From an uncultured Castellaniella sp. (GTDB lineage Bacteria > Pseudomonadota > Gammaproteobacteria > Burkholderiales > Burkholderiaceae_B), in assembly GCF_937988725.1 (NCBI RefSeq), contig NZ_CALKHS010000004.1, positions 186,001-250,000 of the forward strand: a stretch of 64,000 nucleotides of DNA. The letters are read 5' to 3'. Both the position numbers and the translations under genes were made by a program. Shown in pieces: positions 8,149 to 17,751 of this stretch; position 1 is the first letter of the stretch; the number at the start of each line of letters is the position of its first letter. The notes below the pieces were generated by a model that saw only the letters and a list, made by a program, of their open reading frames with translations, was not told where the DNA came from and did no database searches.

Positions 8149-11100
8149 CCCGGCTGGCCCGACTGCGCGAACGGCTGCGGCGCGGCCTCAGGATCTTCTG
8201 GCTGTGGATCCTGCCGCCGCTGGTGACCGTGCTCGTCCTGGGCGTCGGCTTCGCCTGGTGGTGCGTCTCCAGCCCGACCGGCACCCGCTGGCTGCTGCGC
8301 ACGGTCGCGGCCCAGTTCGACGGACAGGTCCAGGGGGTGCGCGGGTCCATCCGCCACGGTCTGTACGTCGAAGGCCTGAGCCTGTCCCTGCCGGATGCCG
8401 ACGTGCGCGTGCTGGGCCTGCACCTGAAGGCCCTGTGGCCCGAACTGCTGGACCGCCGCCTGCACATCAACGACTTGTCGGCGGTGCGGGTGGACGTGAC
8501 CGTGCGGCCGTCCGCCGGTCCGGCGGAGGAGCCGTCCGAGCCCTTCCGGATGCCGGCCTTGCCCCTGGGGCTGCGGGTCGATCGCCTGTCGCTGGGAGGG
8601 CTGGGGCTGAGACTGGGGACCGGGCAGCTGCCGGTGGAAGTGCTGTCGGTTTCCACGGCGCTGACGCTGGATGCCGATACGGCGGCCGTGACGCTGGATC
8701 AGCTGCAGCTGGCGCATGGCGACACCCTGGTGTCGGCCAATGGCAATCTGGCCCTGCGCGGCCTGGCCGCCCCCTGGCCTTTCGAACTGAATCTGCATGG
8801 CTCCGCCCAGGACCGCAGCGCGCAGTCGCCGGTCTGCGTCAGGCGCCTGCTGCAGGGGCCGCCCCCGGCGCGCGATGATCGGGCGGCGCCAGCCAATGCC
8901 TCGGACGAGACGCCGTGCCGGGTGGACCTGGACGTGCGCCTGAGCGGGACGCTGGACGCGTTTCACCTCGAGGCCCGGGGGCGGGGCGAAGGCGCCGACC
9001 TGCAGGCCGATGCCGAAGTCTTTCCGTCCCAGGCCTTTCCGCTGGGCCGGACCCGGCTGGCGCTGACCTTGCCGGGCCAGGCGGGGCTGGATCTGCAGGT
9101 GCAGCCGGGCCAGCCGGACGCGGACGGCCTGCGCCCCGTGCAGGCCAGGCTGAATGCCCGGGGCCTGGTCCTGACGCCGTGGCTGCCCCGCGAACTGGGC
9201 GCCACCCGCCTGGACCTGAGCGGCGAATTGCAGTTGCGGCTGACGGCCGCGCAACAGATGCAGGACCTGGGCCTGACGCTGCAGATCGATCCCGCCAGCC
9301 GCTGGAACGGCCAGGCCCTGGGCGGCCATGCCCGCGTCGCCCGCCTGGCGCGGGCCGAAGGGCCCTTGCTGGGCGTCGGCGGGACGGCGCCGCTGGATCT
9401 GTTGGGACTGCGGGCGCAAGGGGTGGACGTGGCGCTGAACCTGGGGCCGGATCGCCTGCGGCTGGCCGGGGAAGTGTCCGCCAATCAGACCCGCCTGTCC
9501 TTGCAGGCCGCGCTGCCGGCCCTGACCGCCCTGTGGCCGGGGATCCCCGGCGCCGCCGAACTGAAGCTGGACACGGAGGGCTCGCTGGGCCAGCATCGCC
9601 TGACCGCGCAAGGCCACTACACGCCGGCCCATCCCCAGGCCGGCGTCCCCGGGCGTTCGCCGCTGGATGCGCGGCTGGCGCTGGAGGGCGGCTGGTCGCA
9701 GGAAAGCGGGTGGCAGGGCCGCCTGTCCGCCTTGCAGCTGCGCCATGCGGGCGCCCAGGTGCGCAGCCTGAACGCGGTGGACCTGGCCTACGATTCCGCC
9801 GGCCGATGGCGGGTGGGTCGCGCGGCGCTGGATGTCCTGCTGGACGGCCAGTCGCTCCTGCAGCTGCAGCATGAAGCGTCCTCGGGCCAGCCGGGCCAGT
9901 GGGAAACCCAGGGCCGGATCGACCCTCTGATCGTCACGCCGGAACGCATCGCCCGGCTGCAGACCTGGCTGGGCGCGTCCGATTCCCGCCTGGGCGGCGT
10001 GCAGACCGCGTTGTCCGAACAGGCGCGGCGCAGCCGCCTGCAGCTGGCCCTGGACTGGCATCTGAAGTTCGCGGGGACGCTGCAGGGCGACGTCCACCTG
10101 GCGCGCACCGACGGCGACCTGATCGTGCCGGGCGACGTGCCCATCCAGTTGGGGCTGGAAAACGCCAGGCTGGATGTGGCCATCCGCCCGACGTCGGACA
10201 CGGCCAGCCGCGCGGCCCTGGATCTGCGGATCGACACCCGCGACATGGGCCGGATGCGCCTGCAGGCCGACACGCCGCTGCATGCCACGCCGGGCGGGGG
10301 GATCGGCATCCGGCCCCAGGATGAAAAGCATGTCCGCCTGCAGGCCGAATCCGAGGACCTGGCCTGGGTGAACCTGCTGCTGGGCGGGGCGGCCGAGGTC
10401 GGCGGCACCATTCATGCCGACATCACCGGTCGCAGCCTGGCGCGGGGCGGCTGGGCCCTGAGCGGTCCCCTGCGGGGCGAGGACATGCGGCTGCTGGTCG
10501 CGGACCAGGGGGTGCGCCTGCTGGACGGCACCCTGCAGGCGCATTTCGACGGCATGCGGCTGGTGCTGGATCATCTGCGGTTCCCCGCCGTGCGCCGCGT
10601 CGCCCCGAAGGAATGGCGCACGGCGACCTGGGTCGCCGAGAACCCGGACGCCCAGAACGGGCAGCTGGACGTGTCCGGACAATGGGACCTGGACGGCAAT
10701 GCCGGACAGGTGCGGATCGCCTTTTCCCGCTACCCCATCCTGCAGCGTTCCGACCGCTACGCCATGATCTCGGGCGACGTGCTGATCGACGCAAGCCTGC
10801 CGAGCATCGGCCTGAGCGGCAAGATCACCGCCGACGCGGGCTGGTTCGACCTGGACATGCTGAACAACATCCCCTCGCTGGATGGCGACGTGGTGGTGCT
10901 CAAGCCCGGCGAGACGGCGCCGGCGCCGGCGCAAAGCCCGCCGCTGGACATGCGGGCCGATCTGACCATCGACCTGGGGCCGCGCTTCTACCTGACGGGC
11001 TACGGCCTGGATTCCGGCCTGGTGGGCAGCCTGAACCTGCGTCTGGACCAGGGCAAGCTGACCGCGCTGGGGGCCTTGCGCACCCGGGGCGGGGCCATCG

Positions 11101-11699
11101 ACGCCTATGGCCAGCACCTGCAGCTGCGTCGCGGCACCGTCACCTTCCAGGGCGACATCGGCAACCCCGTGCTGGACATCCAGGCGCTGCGCACCGACGT
11201 GGCCGTGCAGGCCGGCGTGCAGGTGGCCGGGACCGCGCGGCGCCCGCGCATCGATCTGGTGTCGATTCCCGACGTCAGCGAAACCGAGAAACTGACCTGG
11301 CTGTTGCTGGGCCATGGCCCCGACGACGCCGGCGGCGACATGTCGCTGCTGTTTTCGGTGGGCAGCTCCTTCCTGTCGGGCGGCGAGCCTTTCTATAAGC
11401 GCTTCGGCCTGGACGAGCTGAGCATGCGTTCGGGCGAGCTGGGCAGCACCGGCAGCATCCTGCCCGTGGAAAGCGTCGTCAGCGGCCTGGACAGCGGCGC
11501 CAGTCCCATCGAACAGCGCTTTGTCATGGCCAGCAAGAAACTCAGCAAGGACCTGACCGTCAGCCTGGAACAGGCCCTGGCGCAGACCGGCACGGTCGGA
11601 CGCCTGAGCTACCGCCTGACGCGGCGCCTGCGCGCCGAGATGACGGCGGGCACGGTCAGCGGCCTGGCGCTGGTCTACCGCTGGTTTTCCATGGACTGA
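8145..11699 (+). CDS. tamB: TamB, translocation and assembly module inner-membrane component
   Basis: An AsmA-like/TamB protein of about 1184 residues. A basic N-terminus (RLRERLRRGLR) precedes one transmembrane helix (IFWLWILPPLVTVLVLGVG), and the rest is a long periplasmic beta-rich groove. The conserved C-terminal DUF490/TamB domain occupies roughly the last 330 residues (TGYGLDSGLVGSLNLRL, SETEKLTWLLLGH). The frame is open well upstream, but that part only shadows tamA. The first usable start in frame is TTG at 8145, overlapping the tamA stop as TTGA, so translational coupling to tamA is likely. No ATG exists near this point in this frame. TamB pairs with TamA to bridge the two membranes. 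Confidence 0.9.
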   Translation: MTRLARLRERLRRGLRIFWLWILPPLVTVLVLGVGFAWWCVSSPTGTRWLLRTVAAQFDGQVQGVRGSIRHGLYVEGLSLSLPDADVRVLGLHLKALWPELLDRRLHINDLSAVRVDVTVRPSAGPAEEPSEPFRMPALPLGLRVDRLSLGGLGLRLGTGQLPVEVLSVSTALTLDADTAAVTLDQLQLAHGDTLVSANGNLALRGLAAPWPFELNLHGSAQDRSAQSPVCVRRLLQGPPPARDDRAAPANASDETPCRVDLDVRLSGTLDAFHLEARGRGEGADLQADAEVFPSQAFPLGRTRLALTLPGQAGLDLQVQPGQPDADGLRPVQARLNARGLVLTPWLPRELGATRLDLSGELQLRLTAAQQMQDLGLTLQIDPASRWNGQALGGHARVARLARAEGPLLGVGGTAPLDLLGLRAQGVDVALNLGPDRLRLAGEVSANQTRLSLQAALPALTALWPGIPGAAELKLDTEGSLGQHRLTAQGHYTPAHPQAGVPGRSPLDARLALEGGWSQESGWQGRLSALQLRHAGAQVRSLNAVDLAYDSAGRWRVGRAALDVLLDGQSLLQLQHEASSGQPGQWETQGRIDPLIVTPERIARLQTWLGASDSRLGGVQTALSEQARRSRLQLALDWHLKFAGTLQGDVHLARTDGDLIVPGDVPIQLGLENARLDVAIRPTSDTASRAALDLRIDTRDMGRMRLQADTPLHATPGGGIGIRPQDEKHVRLQAESEDLAWVNLLLGGAAEVGGTIHADITGRSLARGGWALSGPLRGEDMRLLVADQGVRLLDGTLQAHFDGMRLVLDHLRFPAVRRVAPKEWRTATWVAENPDAQNGQLDVSGQWDLDGNAGQVRIAFSRYPILQRSDRYAMISGDVLIDASLPSIGLSGKITADAGWFDLDMLNNIPSLDGDVVVLKPGETAPAPAQSPPLDMRADLTIDLGPRFYLTGYGLDSGLVGSLNLRLDQGKLTALGALRTRGGAIDAYGQHLQLRRGTVTFQGDIGNPVLDIQALRTDVAVQAGVQVAGTARRPRIDLVSIPDVSETEKLTWLLLGHGPDDAGGDMSLLFSVGSSFLSGGEPFYKRFGLDELSMRSGELGSTGSILPVESVVSGLDSGASPIEQRFVMASKKLSKDLTVSLEQALAQTGTVGRLSYRLTRRLRAEMTAGTVSGLALVYRWFSMD

Positions 11700-11743
11700 A
11701 CGGGCTTCGGCGAGGCCGGGGTCGACGGGCCGGGGTTTTCTCT

Positions 11744-11749
11744 TAAAAT
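11744..11749 (+). promoter_or_regulatory. Possible -10 box for dcd
   Basis: TAAAAT stands 26 bases before the dcd start in an otherwise GC-rich gap. No convincing -35 was seen at the right distance, so the call rests on the -10 and position alone. Confidence 0.3.
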
Positions 11750-11775
11750 ACGGCAATATTGCATTGAGGGTGTCC

Positions 11776-12339
11776 ATGAGCATCAAGAACGACCGCTGGA
11801 TCCGCCGCGCGGCGCAGGCCGGGATGATCGATCCTTTCGAACCCGGGCAGGTGCGTGCGGTGAACGGCCAGAAGATCGTCAGCTATGGCACCAGCAGCTA
11901 TGGCTACGACGTGCGCTGCGCCCGTGAATTCAAGATCTTCACGAACATCAATTCGTCGATCGTGGACCCCAAGGCCTTCGACGCGCGTTCCTTCGTGGAT
12001 TTCGAGGGCGATGTCTGCATCATCCCCCCCAATTCCTTCGCCCTGGCCCGCACGGTCGAATATTTCCGCATCCCGCGGTCGGTGCTGACGGTCTGCCTGG
12101 GCAAGAGCACCTACGCCCGCTGCGGCATCATCGTCAACGTCACGCCGCTGGAACCCGAATGGGAAGGCCACGTGACGCTGGAATTCTCCAACACCACGCC
12201 CTTGCCGGCCAAGATCTACGCCGGCGAAGGCTGCGCCCAGATGCTGTTCTTCGAGAGCGACGAGGTCTGCGAGACCTCGTATGCCGACCGGGGCGGCAAA
12301 TACCAGGGACAACACGGGGTGACGCTGCCGCGCACCTGA
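11776..12339 (+). CDS. dcd: dCTP deaminase
   Basis: A 187-residue cytosolic enzyme that deaminates dCTP to dUTP, feeding dTMP synthesis. It has the trimeric dUTPase fold and matches the family over its full length (usual length about 188). Conserved blocks are PFEPGQVR near the start, YGYDVRCA, the active-site GKSTYARCGI, and EPEWEGHVTLEFSN with the catalytic glutamate. The start is the ATG at 11776 preceded by GAGGG; an in-frame TTG at 11764 adds four residues not found in relatives. It lies alone between tamB and the decarboxylase. Confidence 0.96.
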   Translation: MSIKNDRWIRRAAQAGMIDPFEPGQVRAVNGQKIVSYGTSSYGYDVRCAREFKIFTNINSSIVDPKAFDARSFVDFEGDVCIIPPNSFALARTVEYFRIPRSVLTVCLGKSTYARCGIIVNVTPLEPEWEGHVTLEFSNTTPLPAKIYAGEGCAQMLFFESDEVCETSYADRGGKYQGQHGVTLPRT

Positions 12340-12419
12340 TTTCCAAACGCTGAAAGCTCCCGGTCCGGGGCAGGACGGGGGCATATCGGGCCGCGCAGGC
12401 GGTCCTTACGGTGATTGCC

Positions 12420-14684
12420 ATGAAATTCCGCTTTCCCATCGTCATCATCGACGAAGACTACCGTTCCGAGAACGCCTCCGGGTTCGGCATCCGCGCGCTG
12501 GCGTCGGCCATCGAGGCCGAGGGCGTCGAGGTCCTGGGCGTCACCAGCTACGGCGACCTCAGTTCCTTCGCGCAGCAGCAAAGCCGCGCCAGCGCCTTCA
12601 TCCTGTCCATCGACGACGAGGAATTCGACGAGGATTCCCCTGAAGACGTGGCCAACGCCATCAAGAACCTGCGCACCTTCATCGGCGAACTGCGTTTCCG
12701 CAACGAAGACATCCCCATCTACCTGTATGGCGAGACGCGCACTTCGCAGCACATCCCCAACGACATCCTGCGCGAGCTGCACGGCTTCATCCACATGTTC
12801 GAGGACACGCCGGAATTCGTGGCGCGCCACATCATCCGCGAAGCCCGCGCCTACCTGGACAGCCTCGCGCCGCCGTTCTTCCGCGAATTGCTGGATTACG
12901 CTTCCGATGGTTCGTATTCCTGGCATTGCCCGGGGCACTCGGGGGGCGTGGCCTTCCTGAAAAGCCCCGTCGGCCAGATGTTCCACCAGTTCTTCGGCGA
13001 AAACATGCTGCGCGCCGACGTCTGCAACGCTGTGGACGAATTGGGCCAGCTGCTGGACCACACCGGGCCGGTGGCCGAATCCGAGCGCAACGCCGCCCGG
13101 ATCTTCCATGCGGACCACTGCTTCTTCGTCACCAACGGCACGTCCACGTCCAACAAGATCGTCTGGCACGCCAATGTGGCGGCGGGCGACGTGGTGGTGG
13201 TGGACCGCAACTGCCACAAGTCCATTCTGCACGCCATCACCATGACGGGCGCCATCCCGGTGTTCCTGCGCCCGACGCGCAACCACCTGGGCATCATCGG
13301 GCCGATTCCCCTGGAGGAATTCGATCCGGAGAACATCCGCAAGAAGATCGAGGCCAATCCCTTCGCCCGCGAGGCCGCCAACAAGCGCCCGCGCATCCTG
13401 TCGCTGACGCAAAGCACCTATGACGGCGTCATCTACAACGTGGAAATGATCAAGGAAAAGCTGGGTTCGGAAATCGACACCCTGCATTTCGACGAGGCCT
13501 GGCTGCCGCACGCGGCGTTCCATGAATTCTACGAAGACATGCACGCCATCGGGCCCAACCGCCCGCGCAGCCACGACACCATGATCTACGCCACGCACTC
13601 CACGCACAAGCTGCTGGCCGGCCTGTCGCAGGCGTCGCAGATCGTGGTGCAGGATTCCGAGACCCGCAAGCTGGACCGCAACATCTTCAATGAAGCGTTC
13701 CTGATGCACACCTCCACCTCGCCGCAGTACGCCATCATCGCGTCCTGCGACGTGGCCGCGGCCATGATGGAACCCCCCGGCGGCACCGCCCTGGTCGAAG
13801 AGTCCATCCGCGAGGCCCTGGATTTCCGCCGCGCCATGCGCAAGGTCGAATCCGAGTTCGGCAAGAACGACTGGTGGTTCAAGGTCTGGGGCCCCAACCG
13901 CCTGGTGGCCGAGGGCATCGGCAACCGCGAAGACTGGATGCTGGGTTCGGGCGACGAATGGCACGGCTTCGGCGACCTGGCCGACGGCTTCAACATGCTG
14001 GACCCGATCAAGGCCACGGTGGTCACGCCGGGGCTGGACATTTCCGGGACCTTCGCCGATACCGGCATCCCGGCGGCGCTGGTGTCGCGCTATCTGGTCG
14101 AACACGGCGTGGTGGTCGAAAAGACCGGCCTGTATTCCTTCTTCATCCTGTTCACCATCGGCATCACGAAAGGCCGCTGGAACACCCTGCTGACCGCCCT
14201 GCAGCAGTTCAAGGACGACTACGACCGCAACCAGCCGCTGTGGCGCGTGCTGCCCGAATTCAGCCGGGCGCACAAGCGCTACGAGCGCATGGGCCTGCGC
14301 GACCTGTGCCAGGAAATCCACGAGGCCTATCGCCATTACGATTTCGCCCGTCTGACCACGCGCGTGTATCTCAGCGACATGGTGCCCGCCATGCGCCCGG
14401 CCGATGCCTACGCCCGCATGGCGCACCGCGAGGTCGAGCGCGTGCCGGTGGAACAGCTGGAAGGCCGCGTCACCGGCGTGCTGCTGACCCCGTATCCGCC
14501 GGGCATTCCCCTGCTGATTCCGGGCGAGCGCTTCAACCGCGACATCGTCGATTACCTGAAGTTCACCCAGGAATTCAATCAGCAGTTCCCGGGCTTCGAG
14601 ACCGACGTGCACGGCCTGGCCTATGAAACCGACGATCACGGCCATCGCCACTACTACGTGGATTGCATCCACGAGAACGCCTAG
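12420..14684 (+). CDS. Orn/Lys/Arg decarboxylase (PLP-dependent, AdiA/CadA type)
   Basis: A 754-residue fold-type I PLP decarboxylase of the prokaryotic ornithine/lysine/arginine group. The N-terminal ~130 residues form the response-regulator-like wing domain (FPIVIIDEDYRSEN), the centre is the PLP domain with the Schiff-base lysine K397 in STHKLL, and the C-terminal domain ends in an acidic/His-rich tail. It should decarboxylate a basic amino acid, consuming a proton, and make a polyamine or agmatine. Which substrate is used cannot be decided by eye; relatives are variously annotated. No antiporter gene is adjacent, so a classical acid-resistance pair is not visible here. The ATG at 12420 is preferred over a GTG at 12411. 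Confidence 0.93.
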   Translation: MKFRFPIVIIDEDYRSENASGFGIRALASAIEAEGVEVLGVTSYGDLSSFAQQQSRASAFILSIDDEEFDEDSPEDVANAIKNLRTFIGELRFRNEDIPIYLYGETRTSQHIPNDILRELHGFIHMFEDTPEFVARHIIREARAYLDSLAPPFFRELLDYASDGSYSWHCPGHSGGVAFLKSPVGQMFHQFFGENMLRADVCNAVDELGQLLDHTGPVAESERNAARIFHADHCFFVTNGTSTSNKIVWHANVAAGDVVVVDRNCHKSILHAITMTGAIPVFLRPTRNHLGIIGPIPLEEFDPENIRKKIEANPFAREAANKRPRILSLTQSTYDGVIYNVEMIKEKLGSEIDTLHFDEAWLPHAAFHEFYEDMHAIGPNRPRSHDTMIYATHSTHKLLAGLSQASQIVVQDSETRKLDRNIFNEAFLMHTSTSPQYAIIASCDVAAAMMEPPGGTALVEESIREALDFRRAMRKVESEFGKNDWWFKVWGPNRLVAEGIGNREDWMLGSGDEWHGFGDLADGFNMLDPIKATVVTPGLDISGTFADTGIPAALVSRYLVEHGVVVEKTGLYSFFILFTIGITKGRWNTLLTALQQFKDDYDRNQPLWRVLPEFSRAHKRYERMGLRDLCQEIHEAYRHYDFARLTTRVYLSDMVPAMRPADAYARMAHREVERVPVEQLEGRVTGVLLTPYPPGIPLLIPGERFNRDIVDYLKFTQEFNQQFPGFETDVHGLAYETDDHGHRHYYVDCIHENA

Positions 14685-14743
14685 CGTCCCGCCGGCCTGA
14701 TGCGCACGTCTGAATCGGGCGCCGCGATGGCGGGGACGACCGG

Positions 14744-16177
14744 GTGAGCCGCGACCGTTTCGACGTCGCCGTCATCGGGGCGGGGGCGGCCGGCATGATG
14801 GCGGCCGCCGTCGCCGGCCAGCGCGGCCTGCGCGTGGTGCTGATCGACCACGCCGAGCGCCTGGCGGAAAAAATCCGCATTTCGGGCGGCGGGCGCTGCA
14901 ATTTCACCAACCTGGGCGCCAGCCCCGCCCAGTTCCTGTCGCGCAATCCGGATTTCTGCCGCTCGGCGCTGCGGGCCTATGGGCCGCAGGATTTCCTGGA
15001 TCTCCTGCGCGCGCACGGCGTGTCCTGGCATGAAAAACATCGCGGGCAGCTGTTCTGCGACGATTCCAGCGAATCCGTCATCCAGGTCCTGCGCCGGGAA
15101 TGCGATGCGGGCGGCGTGGCCTGGCGCATGCCGTGCGGGGTGCAATCCGTGGCGCGTGAGGGGGGCGGCTTCGCCCTGTCCACCGATGTCGGGCCGATCC
15201 GGGCCGCGCAACTGGTGCTGGCGACCGGCGGCATGGCCATCCCGCAGATGGGCGCCACGGATTTCAGCCTGCGGATCGCCCGCCAGTTCGGCCTGCGCAT
15301 CGTCGAGCCGCGCCCGGCGCTGGTGCCGCTGACCTTCGATGCCGGGCATTGGCAGCCCTATGCGGCGCTTTCCGGGGTCGCCCTGGAAGTGCGTCTGTCC
15401 CACGAACAGCGGGCGCCGGAGGATCGGGCCGCCGCGCCGGGCCTGCCGGGTAGCGAGTCGGCGCCGGATAGCCCGGGCGGGCTGCCCGCGTCCCCGGATG
15501 GCGGTGCGGCGGCGCGCCCGGCTCGCGCCGGCCGCAAGCCGCGGCGCGGGGCCGGCCGCGCCGAATTTCTCGAAGACCTGCTGTTCACGCATCGGGGCCT
15601 GTCCGGTCCGGGCATCCTGCAGATCTCCAGCTATTGGCAGCCGGGCGACCCGATCCGCATCGATCTGGCGCCGGGCCAGGCCATGGGCGATGCCCTGGTG
15701 GCCGCCAAGTCGGGCAGCCGCCAGACGCTGCTGACCGCTTTGTCCGGCATCTGGCCCCGGCGCCTCGCCGAGGCCTGGCTGGCGCAAGAGGACGCTGCGG
15801 GGGCCTCGGCGGCGGGGTCCGCCCGCCACGCAAGCGGGCAAGGCGCGGCGGGCGGCCTGGGCGGCCTGCGTCTGGCCGATGTGCCCGACCGCCATTTGCG
15901 CGCGCTGGGCGAGGGCATCCACGGCTGGACTCTGTGGCCCACCGGCACGGCCGGCTACAAGAAGGCCGAAGTCATGCGCGGCGGCGTGGATACCGACGAA
16001 CTGGACCAGCGCAGCCTGCAGTCGCATCGCTGTCCCGGCCTGTATATCGTGGGCGAGGCCGTGGACGTCACCGGCTGGCTGGGAGGCTACAACTTCCAGT
16101 GGGCCTGGGCCTCGGGCGCGGCCTGCGGGCGGGCGCTGACGGCGGCCCGCGCGGCAAACCCCGCCGGGTGGGGATAG
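14744..16177 (+). CDS. BaiN/HI0933-family FAD-dependent oxidoreductase
   Basis: A 477-residue flavoprotein of the HI0933/YhiN/BaiN family. The FAD-binding GAGAAG motif is at residues 10-15, followed by the family signature KIRISGGGRCNFTN, and near the end WTLWPTGTAGYKKAEV and GEAVDVTGWLGGYNFQWAWASG complete the flavin site. The true biochemical role of most members is unknown. The usual length is about 400 residues; here two Ala/Gly/Pro/Arg-rich, low-complexity insertions swell it, one around residues 225-267 and another around 348-372. The GTG start at 14744 follows a GGGG run and begins right at the family N-terminus. It is transcribed with the genes on both sides. Confidence 0.88.
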   Translation: MSRDRFDVAVIGAGAAGMMAAAVAGQRGLRVVLIDHAERLAEKIRISGGGRCNFTNLGASPAQFLSRNPDFCRSALRAYGPQDFLDLLRAHGVSWHEKHRGQLFCDDSSESVIQVLRRECDAGGVAWRMPCGVQSVAREGGGFALSTDVGPIRAAQLVLATGGMAIPQMGATDFSLRIARQFGLRIVEPRPALVPLTFDAGHWQPYAALSGVALEVRLSHEQRAPEDRAAAPGLPGSESAPDSPGGLPASPDGGAAARPARAGRKPRRGAGRAEFLEDLLFTHRGLSGPGILQISSYWQPGDPIRIDLAPGQAMGDALVAAKSGSRQTLLTALSGIWPRRLAEAWLAQEDAAGASAAGSARHASGQGAAGGLGGLRLADVPDRHLRALGEGIHGWTLWPTGTAGYKKAEVMRGGVDTDELDQRSLQSHRCPGLYIVGEAVDVTGWLGGYNFQWAWASGAACGRALTAARAANPAGWG

Positions 16178-16207
16178 AATCATTCCGACCATCACCCGAG
16201 GACCGCC

Positions 16208-17431
16208 ATGACGACCAGCGCAGACGCCCAGCCAGCCATTCCGCAAGGGACCAAGCCCCTGAGCGGCATCCGGGTGCTCGAAATGGGCCAGCTGATCGCC
16301 GGCCCCTTCGCCGCCAAGATGCTGGGTGAATTCGGCGCGGAAATCATCAAGATCGAACCGCCAGGGCAGGGCGATCCGCTGCGCAACTGGCGCCTGATGC
16401 ACCAGGGCACGTCCGTCTGGTGGCAGGTGCAGTCGCGCAACAAGCAGTCCGTCACGCTGGACCTGCGCCAGCCGGACATCCAGGACCTGGTGCGCCGCCT
16501 GGCGGCGGAATGCGACGTGGTGGTGGAAAACTTCAAGCCCGGCACCCTGGAATCCTGGGGGCTGGGCTGGGACGATCTGCATGCCCTGAATCCGCGCCTG
16601 ATCATGCTGCGGGTGTCGGGCTACGGCCAGACCGGCCCGTACCGGGACCGCCCCGGCTTCGGCGTGGTGGCCGAGGCCATGGGCGGCCTGCGCCATTTAA
16701 GCGGCGAACCCGGCCGCGCGCCGGTGCGCGTGGGCGTGTCCATCGGCGATTCCCTGTCGGCCCTGCACGGCGTCATCGGCGTGCTGCTGGCCCTGCGGGC
16801 CCGGGATCAGCATGGCGTCGGCCAGATGATCGACGTGGCCCTGTATGAATCCGTCTTCAACATGATGGAAAGCCTGTTGCCCGAATACGCGGCGTTCGGC
16901 GAAGTCCGCCAGCCCGCCGGCAGCAGCCTGCCGGGCATCGCCCCCAGCAATGCCTATGCCTGCCGCGACGGCTACGTGCTGATCGCGGGCAACGGCGACA
17001 GCATCTTTCGCCGTCTGATGCAGGCCATCGGCCGCGACGACCTGGGCAACGATCCAGATCTGGCCCACAACCCCGGCCGGGTGGCGCAGGTCGCCCGGAT
17101 CGATGGCGCCATCGGCGACTGGGCCGCCGCCCGCAGCCAGGACGAGGTCCTGGACATCCTGAATGCCGCCCGCATTCCCGCCGGGCGCATCTACGACATC
17201 GCCGACATCGCCGCCGACCCGCATTACCGCGCCCGCGACATGATCCTGGACCAGCCGCTGCCCGACGGCACGCCCTGCCAGGTGCCGGGCATCGTGCCGA
17301 AGCTGTCGGCGACCCCGGGCGGCATCGATGCGCCGGCGCCGGCCCTGGGCCAGCATACCGAGGCCATCCTGGACCGCCTGGGCGTGGATGCGGGCACCCG
17401 CGCCCGCTGGCGCGGGCAGGGCTGGATCTGA
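16208..17431 (+). CDS. Class III (CaiB/BaiF) CoA-transferase
   Basis: A 407-residue family III CoA-transferase, which moves CoA between carboxylic acids through a mixed-anhydride on aspartate. The N-terminal block LSGIRVLEMGQLIAGPFAAKMLG and GAEIIKIEPP are characteristic. The predicted nucleophile is D181 in the VGVSIGDSLS motif, matching the aspartate of formyl-CoA transferase. Its substrates are unknown and no metabolic partner gene is adjacent: upstream is the flavoprotein and downstream the gcv riboswitch. A similar gene type is widespread and multi-copy in Alcaligenaceae. The ATG is preceded by a purine-rich GAGGACC. Confidence 0.93.
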   Translation: MTTSADAQPAIPQGTKPLSGIRVLEMGQLIAGPFAAKMLGEFGAEIIKIEPPGQGDPLRNWRLMHQGTSVWWQVQSRNKQSVTLDLRQPDIQDLVRRLAAECDVVVENFKPGTLESWGLGWDDLHALNPRLIMLRVSGYGQTGPYRDRPGFGVVAEAMGGLRHLSGEPGRAPVRVGVSIGDSLSALHGVIGVLLALRARDQHGVGQMIDVALYESVFNMMESLLPEYAAFGEVRQPAGSSLPGIAPSNAYACRDGYVLIAGNGDSIFRRLMQAIGRDDLGNDPDLAHNPGRVAQVARIDGAIGDWAAARSQDEVLDILNAARIPAGRIYDIADIAADPHYRARDMILDQPLPDGTPCQVPGIVPKLSATPGGIDAPAPALGQHTEAILDRLGVDAGTRARWRGQGWI

Positions 17432-17452
17432 AACGGGCCGGCGGCGCGCCGA

Positions 17453-17482
17453 TTGTTGAACACCCCCATTTCAGGGTATATT
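17453..17482 (+). promoter_or_regulatory. Probable promoter of the gcvTHP operon
   Basis: TTGTTG at 17453-17458 and TATATT at 17477-17482 with an 18-base spacer, placed immediately before the glycine riboswitch. This gives a leader that would include both aptamers. Confidence 0.5.
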
Positions 17483-17494
17483 TTGCCCTTGCTG

Positions 17495-17735
17495 TCACCC
17501 GATGCGGGTGGGAGAGCGCCGTCCGTGTTCCAGACGGCCGCCGAAGGCGCAATTCGCCCGGAATCGCTCAGGCACCCCGTACCATTCGCATGATGCCGCA
17601 CGCGCATCGCAGCATTCTGGAGAGATCCGCCCCCCGTTTCAGCGGGCGCGGGCGCCGAAGGTGAACCCCTGCGATGTGGGGCAACTCTCAGGCAAAAGGA
17701 CAGAAGGGCGCTGCCGGCACGTGTGCCGCCCTATT
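17495..17735 (+). promoter_or_regulatory. Tandem glycine riboswitch upstream of gcvT
   Basis: Two glycine aptamers in series. The first (about 17498-17576) has GGGAGAGCGCC, GCCGAAGGCGCAA and CGCTCAGGCACC; the second (about 17607-17705) has TGGAGAGATCCGCC, GCGCCGAAGGTGAA and CTCTCAGGCAAAAGGACAG. These are the hallmark GGAGAG / CCGAAGG / CTCAGGCA elements of the gcvT RNA family. A hairpin (GGGCG at 17706-17710 with CGCCC at 17727-17731, containing GGCAC-GT-GTGCC) followed by TATTGTTTT could act as the expression platform, either as a terminator or by masking the GGAG at 17741. The neighbouring gcvTHP genes fit glycine-activated expression. Confidence 0.95.
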
Positions 17736-17751
17736 GTTTTGGAGCCCTCCC

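Noticed and set aside
8034..11786. A 1250-codon open frame antisense to tamB.
   Set aside because: Gln/Gly/Arg/His-rich without any family motif. It mirrors the codon bias of tamB in GC-rich DNA.
12216..14672. An 818-codon open frame antisense to the Orn/Lys/Arg decarboxylase.
   Set aside because: No recognisable motif; the opposite strand carries a full PLP enzyme.
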